Part shown: positions 52,713 to 62,209 of the stretch, piece after piece
Numbering within the stretch: position 1 is the first letter of the stretch
How the letters are laid out: every line of letters begins with the position of its first letter
From: VXYL01 sp965208525
GTDB lineage: Bacteria; Pseudomonadota; Gammaproteobacteria; Pseudomonadales; Azotimanducaceae
Length of the DNA: 64,000 bases
Assembly: GCA_965208525.1 (NCBI GenBank)
Contig: OZ242340.1
Span: 2,666,001 to 2,730,000, forward strand
Direction of reading: 5' to 3'
Made by a program: the position numbers and the translations under genes
The notes under the pieces: generated by a model
What the model was told of the DNA's origin: nothing
Database searches by the model: none
The model's input: the letters and a program-made list of their open reading frames with translations, nothing else

Positions 52713-53822
52713 CTATTCGACGTCGAGCACCGCTCGCTGCACCCGGCTGAGGCGTTCGAACACCGCCCGATCGAGGAGTGCAGGCACGTCCGTTTGGGTG
52801 GGTCGTTCTGCGCGTGTGAAAAACGCGTGCTGTGCCCGGCGCAGGTCCGGCGAGCAGTTCTGGGTGCCGCTGTGCCACAGGTGGGCGTTGTAGGCGATGC
52901 AGCTTCCGGCGACGCCCGTCAGGTGTACTTCGCCGGGTATCGGCGCCACCAGGTCTCTGGGGCTGCCGTTGACCGCAGAGCCCATCGGGTGTTCGCGCCA
53001 CCGATGGGAACCTGGCACGACGCGGGTGGGGCCATTGTCTGCCGTGAAATCGTCGAGCAGCCAGATGGCGTTCACCACTTCGGGGTCGCGCACGCCCCAG
53101 CCCCAGTCGGCGTGGATGGCTTGGTGGCCATAGCCGGGCAGCGGGCAGTGGAAGTTCGTGCTCGAGTAGCGGAAGCGCGGGCCAAGGACGTGCCGCACGG
53201 CGGCCAGCAGCTTGGGATGGAAGGAAAACGGATCGAGCAGCCCATCGTTGTTCAGCGCCTTGATGACCGTGCCGGAGACTCTTGCGATGCCGCGGGTCTG
53301 CGACACTTCGTGGCCGGCGACAGCGCCTTCGCCTTCCACCGCGTTGCCTAGGCGCTGACGCATCGCATCGAGTTGTGCAGTGGTCAGGAGCGGGCCGAGG
53401 TTGACGTAGCCGTCCTCGTCGAGCGCCTTGCGTTCGGCGGCGCTTAAGAGCGGGTTGTTCGCATCGTCGATGCCGAGCTCGCGGCAGGCGGCCTCGATCC
53501 GGTCCGGAGGCAGGCGGTTCGCCGCGCCGCCCAGGTGACGGTTCAACATCTTGCGAGCGGTTTCGAGGGTGGGGGTCTCTGCATTGCAATTGGCCAGCAA
53601 CTCCCGCCGTTCTGCGTCGGTTGCGCCCGCGCACCAGATGCGTGTCGCGAGGGCTACCCGCGCTTGGCCCGCGGCACGCAAGGCAGGATCGATCGCTGGC
53701 AGACGTGGCGTTCGGAGATCGTTGGGTATACCGGCGAGGTGTGCGGCCGTTAGGTAGCGGGCGATTTCGACACCGTTCTTTGCCGCCGCGCGCATACCGT
53801 TAGCCGATGCCTGCAAGTCCAT
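52713..53822 (-). CDS. Phytanoyl-CoA dioxygenase (PhyH) family protein
   Basis: The 369-residue Fe(II)/2-oxoglutarate oxygenase-like protein has the H-x-D motif in QAIHADWGWG, the distal histidine in NAHLWHSGTQN, and DNGPTRVVPGSHRW typical of PhyH. The N-terminal ~130 residues are helical and unassigned, including LSAAERKALDEDGYVNLGPL, where the family domain begins. The substrate is unknown; members hydroxylate lipids, ectoine and secondary metabolites. ATG 53822. Convergent with typA. Confidence 0.87.
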   Translation of the reverse strand: MDLQASANGMRAAAKNGVEIARYLTAAHLAGIPNDLRTPRLPAIDPALRAAGQARVALATRIWCAGATDAERRELLANCNAETPTLETARKMLNRHLGGAANRLPPDRIEAACRELGIDDANNPLLSAAERKALDEDGYVNLGPLLTTAQLDAMRQRLGNAVEGEGAVAGHEVSQTRGIARVSGTVIKALNNDGLLDPFSFHPKLLAAVRHVLGPRFRYSSTNFHCPLPGYGHQAIHADWGWGVRDPEVVNAIWLLDDFTADNGPTRVVPGSHRWREHPMGSAVNGSPRDLVAPIPGEVHLTGVAGSCIAYNAHLWHSGTQNCSPDLRRAQHAFFTRAERPTQTDVPALLDRAVFERLSRVQRAVLDVE

Positions 53823-53922
53823 GCCGGGTGCTGTTCCTAGCCTTCAGTGTGTGGAGCATTGTGCCCCAAGGAGCTTGCGCGCGTGTCCGCGTCGAGTCGA
53901 GGGCGCGTGGCAGAATGCCGGG

Positions 53923-54756
53923 ATGGTAGTTGGACCTCTTCGCAGCCTCGACGCGGCCCACGCGTCGCCCATAAGCTACTCATTGCACGTCGGCGACGAA
54001 ATCGTGCGGCTGAGCGAGCGCATCGGTGGAGGGCTCAGGGTGGCGTTCGCTGGCAAGCACGAATGCAGGCATTGCGGGGAGCAAACGGATCGAGGTTTCG
54101 GGCGTGGCTTTTGCTATCGGTGCTTCAAGCGCCTCGCTCGTTGCGACCTGTGCATCGTCTCGCCAGCGCGGTGCCATCACCATCTCGGCACTTGTCGGGA
54201 GCCGGATTGGGGCGAGGCGAACTGCATGGTGCCGCACACCGTGTATCTCGCGGATTCTGGGGGCCTCAAGGTCGGGCTGACGCGCCATGCGGACGGAATC
54301 CCGCGCTGGATCGAGCAGGGCGCTCGCGCCGGCATTGTCATTGCCCGCGCGCCGACGCGTCGCGTTGCGGGAGAGTTGGAGGCAGCCATCGCCGAGGTCG
54401 TGCCGGACAAGAGCGATTGGCGGCGGCAGGTGCTCGGACACAGCGTCGTCGAATCGCTTGCCGACGAGGCGCATCGCATCGGTCGCCTCGTCGGCGAGGA
54501 TGCGGCGGGCGGGCTTGGCGCGACTTGGGAGGTCGGTGAGGCGGTGACGCTGCACTACCCGATCCAGCGTCCGCTGCGTCGCCCCGTGCGCCTGAAGCTC
54601 CGCCAGGACTCGCCGCTCGAGGGGCGCCTGATTGGCATCGTCGGCAGCTTCGTGCTGTTCGACTACGGCGCGTGGAACGTCGCCGAAGACATCGGCACTC
54701 ACATCACCATTGACGACGTCGCCAACGTGGCCGACAAACAAGGAGAGCTGTTTTGA
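53923..54756 (+). CDS. DUF2797 zinc-ribbon protein
   Basis: The 277-residue protein has a four-cysteine cluster (CRHCGEQTDRGFGRGFCYRC), a second Cys/His cluster (CDLCIVSPARCHHHLGTC) and the diagnostic DWGEANCMVPHTVYLADS, followed by a GIY-YIG-like beta segment (GLKVGLTRHADGIPRWIEQG). These mark DUF2797, whose role is unknown; nucleic-acid binding is plausible. ATG 53923 is chosen as the first methionine in conserved sequence; the frame is open upstream. It overlaps pepN as TTGA. Confidence 0.85.
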   Translation: MVVGPLRSLDAAHASPISYSLHVGDEIVRLSERIGGGLRVAFAGKHECRHCGEQTDRGFGRGFCYRCFKRLARCDLCIVSPARCHHHLGTCREPDWGEANCMVPHTVYLADSGGLKVGLTRHADGIPRWIEQGARAGIVIARAPTRRVAGELEAAIAEVVPDKSDWRRQVLGHSVVESLADEAHRIGRLVGEDAAGGLGATWEVGEAVTLHYPIQRPLRRPVRLKLRQDSPLEGRLIGIVGSFVLFDYGAWNVAEDIGTHITIDDVANVADKQGELF

Positions 54757-57431
54757 GTGACTCGCAAAAAGGCGAGACGGCGCCAAAGGCGCAGCATCGG
54801 CTGGATTACGAACCCTTTCCCTTCGACGTGCCCGAGACGCACCTCAAGTTCGACATCCATCCCGGCCAGACTACGGTCACCAGCGAACTCGCCATCGAGC
54901 GACTGAGCGATGGTGACCTTGTCCTCAACGGCGCCGATCTCGAACTCCTTTCCCTTGGAATCGACGGCCGGGAACTCGGCGGCAACGAGTACCGCATCGA
55001 CGGCGAGACACTGACCCTATTCGACGTGCCTGAGCGCTGCACGCTGTCGGTAGTCACCCGCATCCACCCGGAAGCCAACACCGCGCTCGAAGGGCTCTAC
55101 CGCTCCCGCTCCATGTACTGCACCCAATGCGAGGCAGAGGGCTTCCGCAAGATCACTTGGTTCCCCGACCGCCCGGACGTGCTCTCCCGCTACACCACCA
55201 CCATCGTGGCGGATGCCGAGACCTGCCCCGTGCTGCTCGCCGGCGGCAACCTGCTCGAAGAACGCGAGGAAGGCGGTCGGCGCACCGTCGCCTGGCAAGA
55301 CCCATTCCCCAAGCCGAGCTACCTGTTCGCCCTGGTGGCCGGAGACCTTGCGCTGCTCGAGGACGAGTTCGTCACCATGTCCGGTCGCCAGGTGGCGCTC
55401 GGCATCTACTCTGAGCCCCACAACATCGGCCAGTGCGGCTATGCCATGGGCGCGCTCAAGCGAGCCATGCGCTGGGACGAGGAGCGCTTCGGGCGCGAGT
55501 ACGACCTCGACAACTTCATGATCGTCGCGGTCGAGGACTTCAACATGGGGGCAATGGAGAACAAGGGCCTCAACATCTTCAACACTTCCTGCGTGCTCGC
55601 ATCACCCAACACGGCCACGGATGCCGCCCATCAGCGCGTCGAGGCGGTGGTGGCGCACGAGTATTTCCACAACTGGTCCGGCAATCGTGTCACCTGCCGC
55701 GACTGGTTCCAGCTCAGCCTCAAGGAAGGCTTCACGGTGTTCCGGGATCAGGAGTTCTCCTCCGACATGAACTCCCGCAGCGTCAAGCGGGTGGAGGACG
55801 TGAAGTTTCTGCGCGATGTGCAGTTCGCCGAGGATGCTGGCCCGCTCGCTCATGCGGTGCGACCGGACAGCTACGTCGAAATCTCCAACTTCTACACCAC
55901 CACCGTGTACGAGAAGGGCGCGGAGGTGGTACGGATGTTGGCGACGCTGCTTGGCAGGGCGAAGTTCCGCGCCGCCTGTGATCTCTATTTCGAGCGCCAC
56001 GACGGCGAGGCCGTGACCATCGAGGACTTCGTGGCGGCGATGGAGCGGATCTCGGGCCACGATCTCAGCCAGTTCCGGCGATGGTATGCCCAGGCCGGCA
56101 CGCCGGTGCTAAACGTCGAGGAAAGCCGCAGCGGCGACCGCATCGAGCTCGCCATCGAGCAAACCTGCCCGCCAACGCCGGAGCAGGCGACGAAGGAGCC
56201 GTTCCACATCCCCTTGGCGCTGGGTCTCGTGGCCGACGGTGGCGACCGGCTCGGTGCATCGGAGAAACCAGCGTCGATTCGCGCGGATGCAGATGTCGAG
56301 AAGGAGGGGCTCGGTGCGGTCGTACACATGCGCGGCAAGCGTCTCGCCCTTGCCTTCGAGAATGCCGGGGAGAATGCCCAGGTGAGTTTCCTGCGCGGCT
56401 TCTCGGCGCCGGTCAGGGTGCGGTACCCGCGTTCTTGGGACGTGCTCGCGGAGCTTGCCGCCACGGACAGCGATGGCTTTGCGCGTTGGGATGCGGCGCA
56501 GGACCTGTTGGTGGAGTGCATACTCGCCAGCGACGGCGAGGATTCGCTGGCGGGCGTGGAAGTGGTGACGGGCCTCTTCGAGCGGCTCTGGCAGCAGGCG
56601 ATGGAGGCACCAGACGACGGCGAAGCCAAGGCACTCTTGGCAGCGACGATGACCCTGCCACAGGTGGGCTACCTGCTCGAGACTTCGCCCGGGCGCGACA
56701 TCTTGGCACTCGCCGACGTGCGCGATGCGTTCCTGGACTCGATTGCCGGTCACCTCGATTGGGAGACGCTCGCAGCGGCGCAGGACAGCGCAGAGGCGTA
56801 CAGTCCGGATTCGGTTTCCATCGCCCGGCGGCAGCTAAAGGCCACAGCACTGGGCTTTACCGTGCGGGAGCTAGACCGAACGGGCTCCGCAAGGGCACAA
56901 GAGCCCCTCGGCAGCCTGCTCGACGGTGCCGACAACCTCACGGACCGGCTGCTCGGCTTGCAGGGGCTCCTTGGCCTTGTGTCCATGCCGGAAGCCCGGA
57001 AGCAGGAGCGCATCGACGAATTCCACGAAGCGTGGTCGAGCGAAGCGCTCGTGCTGGACGCTTGGTTCTCCTCGCAAGCCGGCAGCAGCGAGTGGGGGAC
57101 GTTGCCCCGCATCCGCGCCTTGGCGGAGCACCCATCGTTCGACATCGCCAACCCCAACAAGGTGCGCGCATTGCACCTGCGCTTCGCCATCGGCAACGTG
57201 AGGGGATTTCACGCCGCCGACGGCGCCTCATACCGCTGGCTGGCGGAAACGGTGGTGGAGATGGACCCATCCAACCCCCAAGTCGCCGCAAGAATGGCCC
57301 GCGCCCTGGCGCCTTGGCGACGCCACAGCCCGGCCCGGGGCCGACTGATGCAAGAAGCCCTGTCGTCAATCCGCCGCCCGGGGTTGTCCAAGGATGTGAC
57401 CGAGGTGATCGAAAAGGCACTGTCGGGCTAG
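54753..57431 (+). CDS. pepN: Aminopeptidase N
   Basis: The 892-residue M1 zinc aminopeptidase removes N-terminal residues from peptides. GAMEN is at 266-270, the zinc site HEYFH at 302-306 with E325 as third ligand in LSLKEGFTVFRDQEF. Domain order is the usual beta-saddle, thermolysin-like, beta-sandwich and helical C-terminal. The size and the DUF3458-like C-terminus fit the gammaproteobacterial PepN group. TTG start overlapping the DUF2797 stop (TTGA). Confidence 0.95.
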   Translation: MSDSQKGETAPKAQHRLDYEPFPFDVPETHLKFDIHPGQTTVTSELAIERLSDGDLVLNGADLELLSLGIDGRELGGNEYRIDGETLTLFDVPERCTLSVVTRIHPEANTALEGLYRSRSMYCTQCEAEGFRKITWFPDRPDVLSRYTTTIVADAETCPVLLAGGNLLEEREEGGRRTVAWQDPFPKPSYLFALVAGDLALLEDEFVTMSGRQVALGIYSEPHNIGQCGYAMGALKRAMRWDEERFGREYDLDNFMIVAVEDFNMGAMENKGLNIFNTSCVLASPNTATDAAHQRVEAVVAHEYFHNWSGNRVTCRDWFQLSLKEGFTVFRDQEFSSDMNSRSVKRVEDVKFLRDVQFAEDAGPLAHAVRPDSYVEISNFYTTTVYEKGAEVVRMLATLLGRAKFRAACDLYFERHDGEAVTIEDFVAAMERISGHDLSQFRRWYAQAGTPVLNVEESRSGDRIELAIEQTCPPTPEQATKEPFHIPLALGLVADGGDRLGASEKPASIRADADVEKEGLGAVVHMRGKRLALAFENAGENAQVSFLRGFSAPVRVRYPRSWDVLAELAATDSDGFARWDAAQDLLVECILASDGEDSLAGVEVVTGLFERLWQQAMEAPDDGEAKALLAATMTLPQVGYLLETSPGRDILALADVRDAFLDSIAGHLDWETLAAAQDSAEAYSPDSVSIARRQLKATALGFTVRELDRTGSARAQEPLGSLLDGADNLTDRLLGLQGLLGLVSMPEARKQERIDEFHEAWSSEALVLDAWFSSQAGSSEWGTLPRIRALAEHPSFDIANPNKVRALHLRFAIGNVRGFHAADGASYRWLAETVVEMDPSNPQVAARMARALAPWRRHSPARGRLMQEALSSIRRPGLSKDVTEVIEKALSG

Positions 57432-57474
57432 CAGTTCGCGCGCGCGAACTGCCGACGAGCCCCTCAGGGCGCGT
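57431..57474. repeat. Palindromic repeat R2 immediately after pepN
   Basis: CAGTTCGCGCGCGCGAACTG then CGACGAGCCCCTCAGGGCGCG begins within a few bases of the pepN stop. This is another case of R2 directly at a gene 3' end. Confidence 0.7.
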
Positions 57475-57510
57475 TTAGCAGCCTGTCGGACTTGTGGACG
57501 TGCGGGCCTC

Positions 57511-57615
57511 GGAGGGAAGGCATTCTGCCTTCCCTAGCGCCGACAGGCGCTTTCTTGCCGCAAGTCGGTCAGCGCGCCCAGAGGGCGCGCAGGGAAGGCA
57601 GGATGCCTTCCCTCC
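57511..57615. repeat. Paired GGAGGGAAGGC palindromes (R3)
   Basis: GGAGGGAAGGCATTCTGCCT... (57511-57535) and its inverted partner ending in GGATGCCTTCCCTCC (57591-57615) are each self-complementary and also pair with one another, with GCGCGCCCAGAGGGCGCGC between them. This extended structure lies between the convergent pepN and bat operons. Confidence 0.7.
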
Positions 57616-57651
57616 GAAGGCCCACCTCGTTCACGCACTGGCCCGGATGAT

Positions 57652-59097
57652 TCATGAATGCACCGGTTTTGCGCGCGGCGCACTAGGAGCCGAAGGGTAT
57701 AGCGAGGGCAGTGGATCATTGGCCGTTGCGGCGTCCTCGTCCTGGGCGACGATGGCTCTTAGTAGGGGTTCGAGGTCTCTCGGCTTGTCGGGCCGTTGCG
57801 CGTAGATGGGATCGTTCAAGGCGTTGAGGAGGTCTTGGCCCGTTGCCGTGGACTGCAAGCGTTGCAGTGCTTGGATACCGCCTTGGTGCCAATGTTCGCT
57901 GAGCCAATCGAGGATCATTGCCTTGGCTTCGGTGGGCGAGCGTTTGGGCAGGCGGCGCAGCAGTGCTTGCAGGCTTGGGGCGGTGCGGTTTGGCGGCTTG
58001 GCGTTTTGGGCGCGGCGCTGGTTGCCTCGATTCCGAACGGCAAGGTAGAGGGCGAGGAACCAGCCGATGGCGGCAAGGGTGGCGAGGACGGGCGTTTGCC
58101 ACGGCATGTTGGGTGAGGTTTCGGGCTCCGGAGTGGGGCTTGGTGCGACGAAATCTTCGCTGGGCGTCGACTTGGCAGGCCTTTCGGGATTGGCGGTCGG
58201 CGTCGACCCCATCACGGTCAAGCGTTTGACCGGCGCGATCGTGGTGGCAAGTGTGTCCGTGCGGGTGTTCCACCACACCACTTCGACGCTCGGCACCACG
58301 AATGCTCCGGCGCTGGTGGGGATCAGCGTGCGCCGCTCCACGCGTTCGCCGATGACCGCGCCGTCGGCGCGTTCGTTGAGCTCGGCCGGTGCCGGGTAGC
58401 TGCGGAACGCGTCCGGCGAACGGGCGACGAGCGGCGGGATGGCGGATGCTGGGGCACCGCGGGCGGTCACTTTCAGCACGCGGTCGATGGGCTTGCCGAC
58501 GGCGAGATCGGTTGCCTCGGGCCATTCGTCGCGTAGCGTCACGTCTTCTGCCGGAAACCAAGCGCTGTTGGTTGGATAGGAGCCGGGCATTGGCGCGACG
58601 TCGATGGTCACCGGCGATGAGAGGATCCGCAACACATGGCCGCGGTCACCGGGCGCATGGCCCCTGACGCTAACCCGCACGCTGGCTTCAGGAATCACCA
58701 GTGGGCCGCTGCGTTCCGGGAATACGGAAAAGCGCTGCCGGACGCCCTCAAGCGCAATGCCACCGCGTTCAAGCTCCACAGGCCCAGGCGGCCCATGCGC
58801 TACTACCATCGCGCCGTCCATGTCCTCGAGCACCGGCAGCGCCTCGAGCAACCGCACCGGCGTCGAATGCAGCAGCCGACGAGTGACCACGAGTTCCGCA
58901 TGAACGTACGCCCGCTCGCGGCTGGTCGTCGTTTCCAGGATGGGCTGCGCCGTTGCCAGCGAGGCTGAGGCAGCGGCGGCCACCGCCGCGGCAGCGAAGA
59001 GGTGGCGGCCTCGCGACGGGTGGGCCCGGGCAAGAATGCCCCCGAGGGCCCTTGCATGGCCGAAATCAAGCCCCGTAATGCGTTGATAAACCGTCAA
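57652..59097 (-). CDS. batD: BatD-like protein (oxygen tolerance family), short form
   Basis: The protein of about 481 residues has a signal-like hydrophobic segment (LFAAAAVAAAASASLATAQ), then the second half of the BatD extracellular region (RERAYVHAELVVTRRL, VFPERSGPLVIPEASV), further beta domains, one membrane helix (TPVLATLAAIGWFLALYLAV) and a helical cytoplasmic tail. The usual first beta domain after the signal seems to be missing. TTG 59097 is the best start; the open frame to 59553 crosses repeats and is rejected. It is the last gene of the moxR-bat operon. Confidence 0.8.
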   Translation of the reverse strand: MTVYQRITGLDFGHARALGGILARAHPSRGRHLFAAAAVAAAASASLATAQPILETTTSRERAYVHAELVVTRRLLHSTPVRLLEALPVLEDMDGAMVVAHGPPGPVELERGGIALEGVRQRFSVFPERSGPLVIPEASVRVSVRGHAPGDRGHVLRILSSPVTIDVAPMPGSYPTNSAWFPAEDVTLRDEWPEATDLAVGKPIDRVLKVTARGAPASAIPPLVARSPDAFRSYPAPAELNERADGAVIGERVERRTLIPTSAGAFVVPSVEVVWWNTRTDTLATTIAPVKRLTVMGSTPTANPERPAKSTPSEDFVAPSPTPEPETSPNMPWQTPVLATLAAIGWFLALYLAVRNRGNQRRAQNAKPPNRTAPSLQALLRRLPKRSPTEAKAMILDWLSEHWHQGGIQALQRLQSTATGQDLLNALNDPIYAQRPDKPRDLEPLLRAIVAQDEDAATANDPLPSLYPSAPSAPRAKPVHS

Positions 59098-59432
59098 TAT
59101 GCCTCGAAGCGGAGTCAACACCAATGTGCCGGCCAAGAGGTTTGCGTCGTTCTGCGACGGAAACCTCTTGGCTAGGTGGGGGCTGGGGCCAGACCCCGAG
59201 CGCCAGCGAGGGGTTTGGCGGCGTCGATGGCGCGGTCCCACACGTCCTTCGGAGCGTGGACCCATCACGTTCCTCCCGCCGAAGGCCAAGAAACCAAGGG
59301 CCCGAAGCTGCAACCAGCCCTCCCCCCGCGAGACGGGCCCGTCGGTGGCGGGAAGGGCCCCTGTTCCCTGCCCTCTGCGGCCCGCCGCTCCCGCCGGAAT
59401 GGAGACTTCCTCTTCCACGTAGAGCCCCGCAT
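59098..59432. other. Structured gap between batB and batD
   Basis: A 335-base gap inside an otherwise tightly packed operon. It holds the hairpin listed separately (59132-59172) and a GGGGCTGGGGCCAGACCCC palindrome at about 59178-59200. No gene is seen. Confidence 0.5.
59132..59172. repeat. Perfect 12-bp-arm hairpin upstream of batD
   Basis: GCCAAGAGGTTT-(17 bases)-AAACCTCTTGGC. Perfect arms lie 35 bases upstream of the likely batD start on the transcribed strand, so the structure would form in the batD leader and could attenuate transcription or protect mRNA ends. No T-run follows. Confidence 0.6.
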
Positions 59433-61151
59433 TCACCAAACTCGCTCGGTTTGTCGGTAGCGGTAGTCGCCGGAGCGCAGCCGCCGGCGGGTTTCGTGTT
59501 GGAACTTGCGGGCGAGCAGGCCCGTGGGGTCGTCCGGAATCCGGCGCAGCCATTGCTCGGTGGCGGCGCGGGCTTCCTGGCTGCGGCGGTGCTCGGGATT
59601 GCCGGAGTCGTCGGCGACCTGCTGCGCTGACGGATTGTCCTCGCCGGAGGCAGGCTGGTCACTGGCGGCATCGCCGGCGTTGCCGGTGCTGGAAGGGTCG
59701 GGGCGCGCCGCGGATGTCTCCGATGGCATGCCCTCGCCGGTGCGTCGGTCGCTCGCTGCATTGGGCTCGCCTTCGCTGGCCTCCTGCTGACTCAGCATCT
59801 CCTCCACCAGCGCCTTGTTGTGGGCGGCATCCTCGTGCCCGGGAGCCGCCCGCAGCACTGCGTCGAAGGCCATCACGGCTTCTTCCAGGCGGCCCGCCCG
59901 CGCCAGCGCATTGCCGAGATTGAAGCGCCCCGTGGGCGTGGAATCGACTGCGAAGTCCTGAATCGCGCCGGTGTAGTCGGCGCTGCGGTAGCGCGCCACG
60001 GCACGCCAACTGCGGTCCTCGAAGACTCCCGCGGCGCGTTCGGCGTCACCACCCCTAAGCAATCTGTGTGCGCGCTGGTCGGGCCTTTCCCAGAAATCTG
60101 CGCCGGCAGGTTGCGAAACCAGCAATCCACAGACGGTCACGAGAGCGGGAACCGCCGCCAGCGCGCCGCGTCGAAAGCCGCTCAAAACCAGCAAGCCGAG
60201 TGGCAGCAGCAGCCAATAGCCGGCGTCACGCCAGATGTCGAACTGGCGCTCCGCCTGGCGCGACTCGGCACGAGTCGGCAGAGGAGTTTCGAGCAATTCT
60301 GCGAGATCGGCACCGTCGATGGCGAGGCTGCGGTAGCGGCCGTGACTGGCTTCGGCCACCTCCTTCAGGTGCTCGGCGTCGAGCCGCACTTGCACCACCG
60401 AACCGTCGTCGGCGCGCAGGAGCTGCGGTGGGCGTCCCGGCACGTGAACCGGAATCGGTGCTCCGGTCGCGGTGCCGACCCCCAGGATCGACACCGGGAA
60501 GGATGGCGTCGCGTGTTCGGCAATGTCGCGGGCCCGCTCCACGGCATCGGTGATAAGCAGAATCCGACCTTGCTCGATGCCGGCGTTGCGATAGAGCTGC
60601 CGGGCGAGTTCAAGAGCGGCGGCCGGCCGACTGCCCTGAACCGGCATCATGGTTGGATGCAGGGCACCGACGAGGTTGGCGATGGTGCGGGTGTCATCCG
60701 TTAGCGGCGTGACCACATGGGCATCGCCAGCGTAGGCGACGAGGGCGGTCAGTCCTTCCTGCCGCTCGCCGAGCAAGTCCGCGAGCTTGTGGCGTGCTCG
60801 CGCCATGCGGGAGGGTTCGACATCCTCTGCCAGCATGGACATGGACACATCGAGCACCACCACTAGGCCATCCGTGCGTTGCCCCACGGGTTCAGGCAGT
60901 CGCTCCCAAGTGGGGCCGGCGAGGGCAAGAATCGTAAGCAAGGCCGCTGCGACAAGGAGCTTGGTGCGCAAACCGCGGTCTTGGTCGCGCTCCTCGAGGA
61001 GCACGCGCAAAAGCTCCGGCGCCACCGCTTCGCGCCAGCCGCCGGCACCGGCCAGGGCCAGCCGCCCGAGCCACCACAGGAGCGGCGCGACGGGCAGCGC
61101 GAACAGCCACAGCGGACGCAAGAAGTGGAAGTCCGCAAGCGCCTCCATCAT
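59433..61151 (-). CDS. batB: BatB/BatC-type VWA and TPR membrane protein
   Basis: The 572-residue protein fuses a BatB part (membrane helices near residues 10-30 and 65-80, VWA domain with MIDAS D101-x-S103-x-S105 in DVSMSM, another helix ~325) to a BatC-like TPR region (FNLGNALARAGRLEEAVMAF) and an acidic, low-complexity tail. It would sit in the inner membrane and recruit partners through metal-dependent binding. The ATG overlaps the batA stop as ATGA. Confidence 0.88.
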   Translation of the reverse strand: MMEALADFHFLRPLWLFALPVAPLLWWLGRLALAGAGGWREAVAPELLRVLLEERDQDRGLRTKLLVAAALLTILALAGPTWERLPEPVGQRTDGLVVVLDVSMSMLAEDVEPSRMARARHKLADLLGERQEGLTALVAYAGDAHVVTPLTDDTRTIANLVGALHPTMMPVQGSRPAAALELARQLYRNAGIEQGRILLITDAVERARDIAEHATPSFPVSILGVGTATGAPIPVHVPGRPPQLLRADDGSVVQVRLDAEHLKEVAEASHGRYRSLAIDGADLAELLETPLPTRAESRQAERQFDIWRDAGYWLLLPLGLLVLSGFRRGALAAVPALVTVCGLLVSQPAGADFWERPDQRAHRLLRGGDAERAAGVFEDRSWRAVARYRSADYTGAIQDFAVDSTPTGRFNLGNALARAGRLEEAVMAFDAVLRAAPGHEDAAHNKALVEEMLSQQEASEGEPNAASDRRTGEGMPSETSAARPDPSSTGNAGDAASDQPASGEDNPSAQQVADDSGNPEHRRSQEARAATEQWLRRIPDDPTGLLARKFQHETRRRLRSGDYRYRQTERVW

Positions 61152-62209
61152 CGTGCAGCCGCCGCTGGGGGCGGCTGAGGCGTAGCGCCTGCCGCCTGCG
61201 CTTCCCCGCTCGGCCTCGGGCCTCGGAGACTTCCGATGGGAAACATGGACATCGCCGCGGCCAGCAGCAGGAGCGCGGCGACGGTCAACGGAAGGTGATA
61301 TAGCTCGCTGACCGGGCGGTACGGCTCGGCATCCTGCGCCACCGGTTCGAGCTCGTCGATGCGACGATAGACGGCGCGCAGGCTTTCGGTGTCGGCGGCG
61401 CGGAACGTGTCGCCGCCGGTGATGCGGGCCACATCGGCAAGCGTCGCCTCGTCGAGGCCGGAACCCGGGCTGATGGTGCGACCGCCGCCGGCGGCAAGTT
61501 GCCGCGCTGGTTCCCGGCCTACCCCGATGGTGTGGATACGAATGCCGATGACCGCTGCCAATTGCGCGGCCCGCCTAGGCGATACCGCCCCGGCGTTGTT
61601 GGCGCCGTCGGTGAGCAGGACCAGCACGCGGCCTTCGCTCGGACGGTGGCGCAGGCGCTTGACGGCGAGGCCGATGGCGTCGCCGATCGCGGTCTTGCCG
61701 CCGGCGATGCCCACGGGCGCCTCCGTCAGCAATGTCTCCACGGTGTTGAGATCGAACGTCAGAGGCGATTGCAGGTACGCGCGGGAGCCGAACAGCACCA
61801 GCCCCACCCGGTCGCCACGGCGTCGCTGGACGAACTCCCGCACGACGGTCTTCACGACGGTCAGACGATCGGCCCTACTGCGGCCAAGGGTCAGGTCCTC
61901 CGTGCTCATGCTGCCGGATATGTCCACGGCCAGCATCAGGTCTCGGCCCTTGGTGGGCAGCAGCACTGGTTCGCCGGTGACCTGGGGCCGAGCCAAGGCG
62001 ACGATGAGCGCCGCCCATCCCAGCCATAGAAGGGCCTCACGCCACCGGGCGCGTGTCGCGGCCGCGGCGTGTACATCGGACACGGCGAAGGCGTTGGCGT
62101 CGGGCACCAGCAGGGCGCTTTCCGTCGTTTGTGCAGGACGCGACAGCCAGCGCACAAGCAGAGGCAGCGGCAGTGCCGCGAAGGCGAGGGGCCAGGCGAA
62201 CTCGATCAT
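61148..62209 (-). CDS. batA: BatA-type VWA membrane protein
   Basis: The 353-residue protein has N-terminal membrane segments (FAWPLAFAALPLPLLVRWL; ALLWLGWAALIVALA), a VWA domain with complete MIDAS (DISGSMS from residue 96, TDGANNAG further on), and a C-terminal helix (LTVAALLLLAAAMSMF). BatA partners BatB and the MoxR ATPase. Both ends overlap neighbours by ATGA. Confidence 0.92.
   Translation of the reverse strand: MIEFAWPLAFAALPLPLLVRWLSRPAQTTESALLVPDANAFAVSDVHAAAATRARWREALLWLGWAALIVALARPQVTGEPVLLPTKGRDLMLAVDISGSMSTEDLTLGRSRADRLTVVKTVVREFVQRRRGDRVGLVLFGSRAYLQSPLTFDLNTVETLLTEAPVGIAGGKTAIGDAIGLAVKRLRHRPSEGRVLVLLTDGANNAGAVSPRRAAQLAAVIGIRIHTIGVGREPARQLAAGGGRTISPGSGLDEATLADVARITGGDTFRAADTESLRAVYRRIDELEPVAQDAEPYRPVSELYHLPLTVAALLLLAAAMSMFPIGSLRGPRPSGEAQAAGATPQPPPAAAAR

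Noticed and set aside
59098..59553. N-terminal extension of BatD to 59553
   Set aside because: The extension crosses a hairpin and another palindrome and overlaps the end of batB, with no BatD-like sequence.
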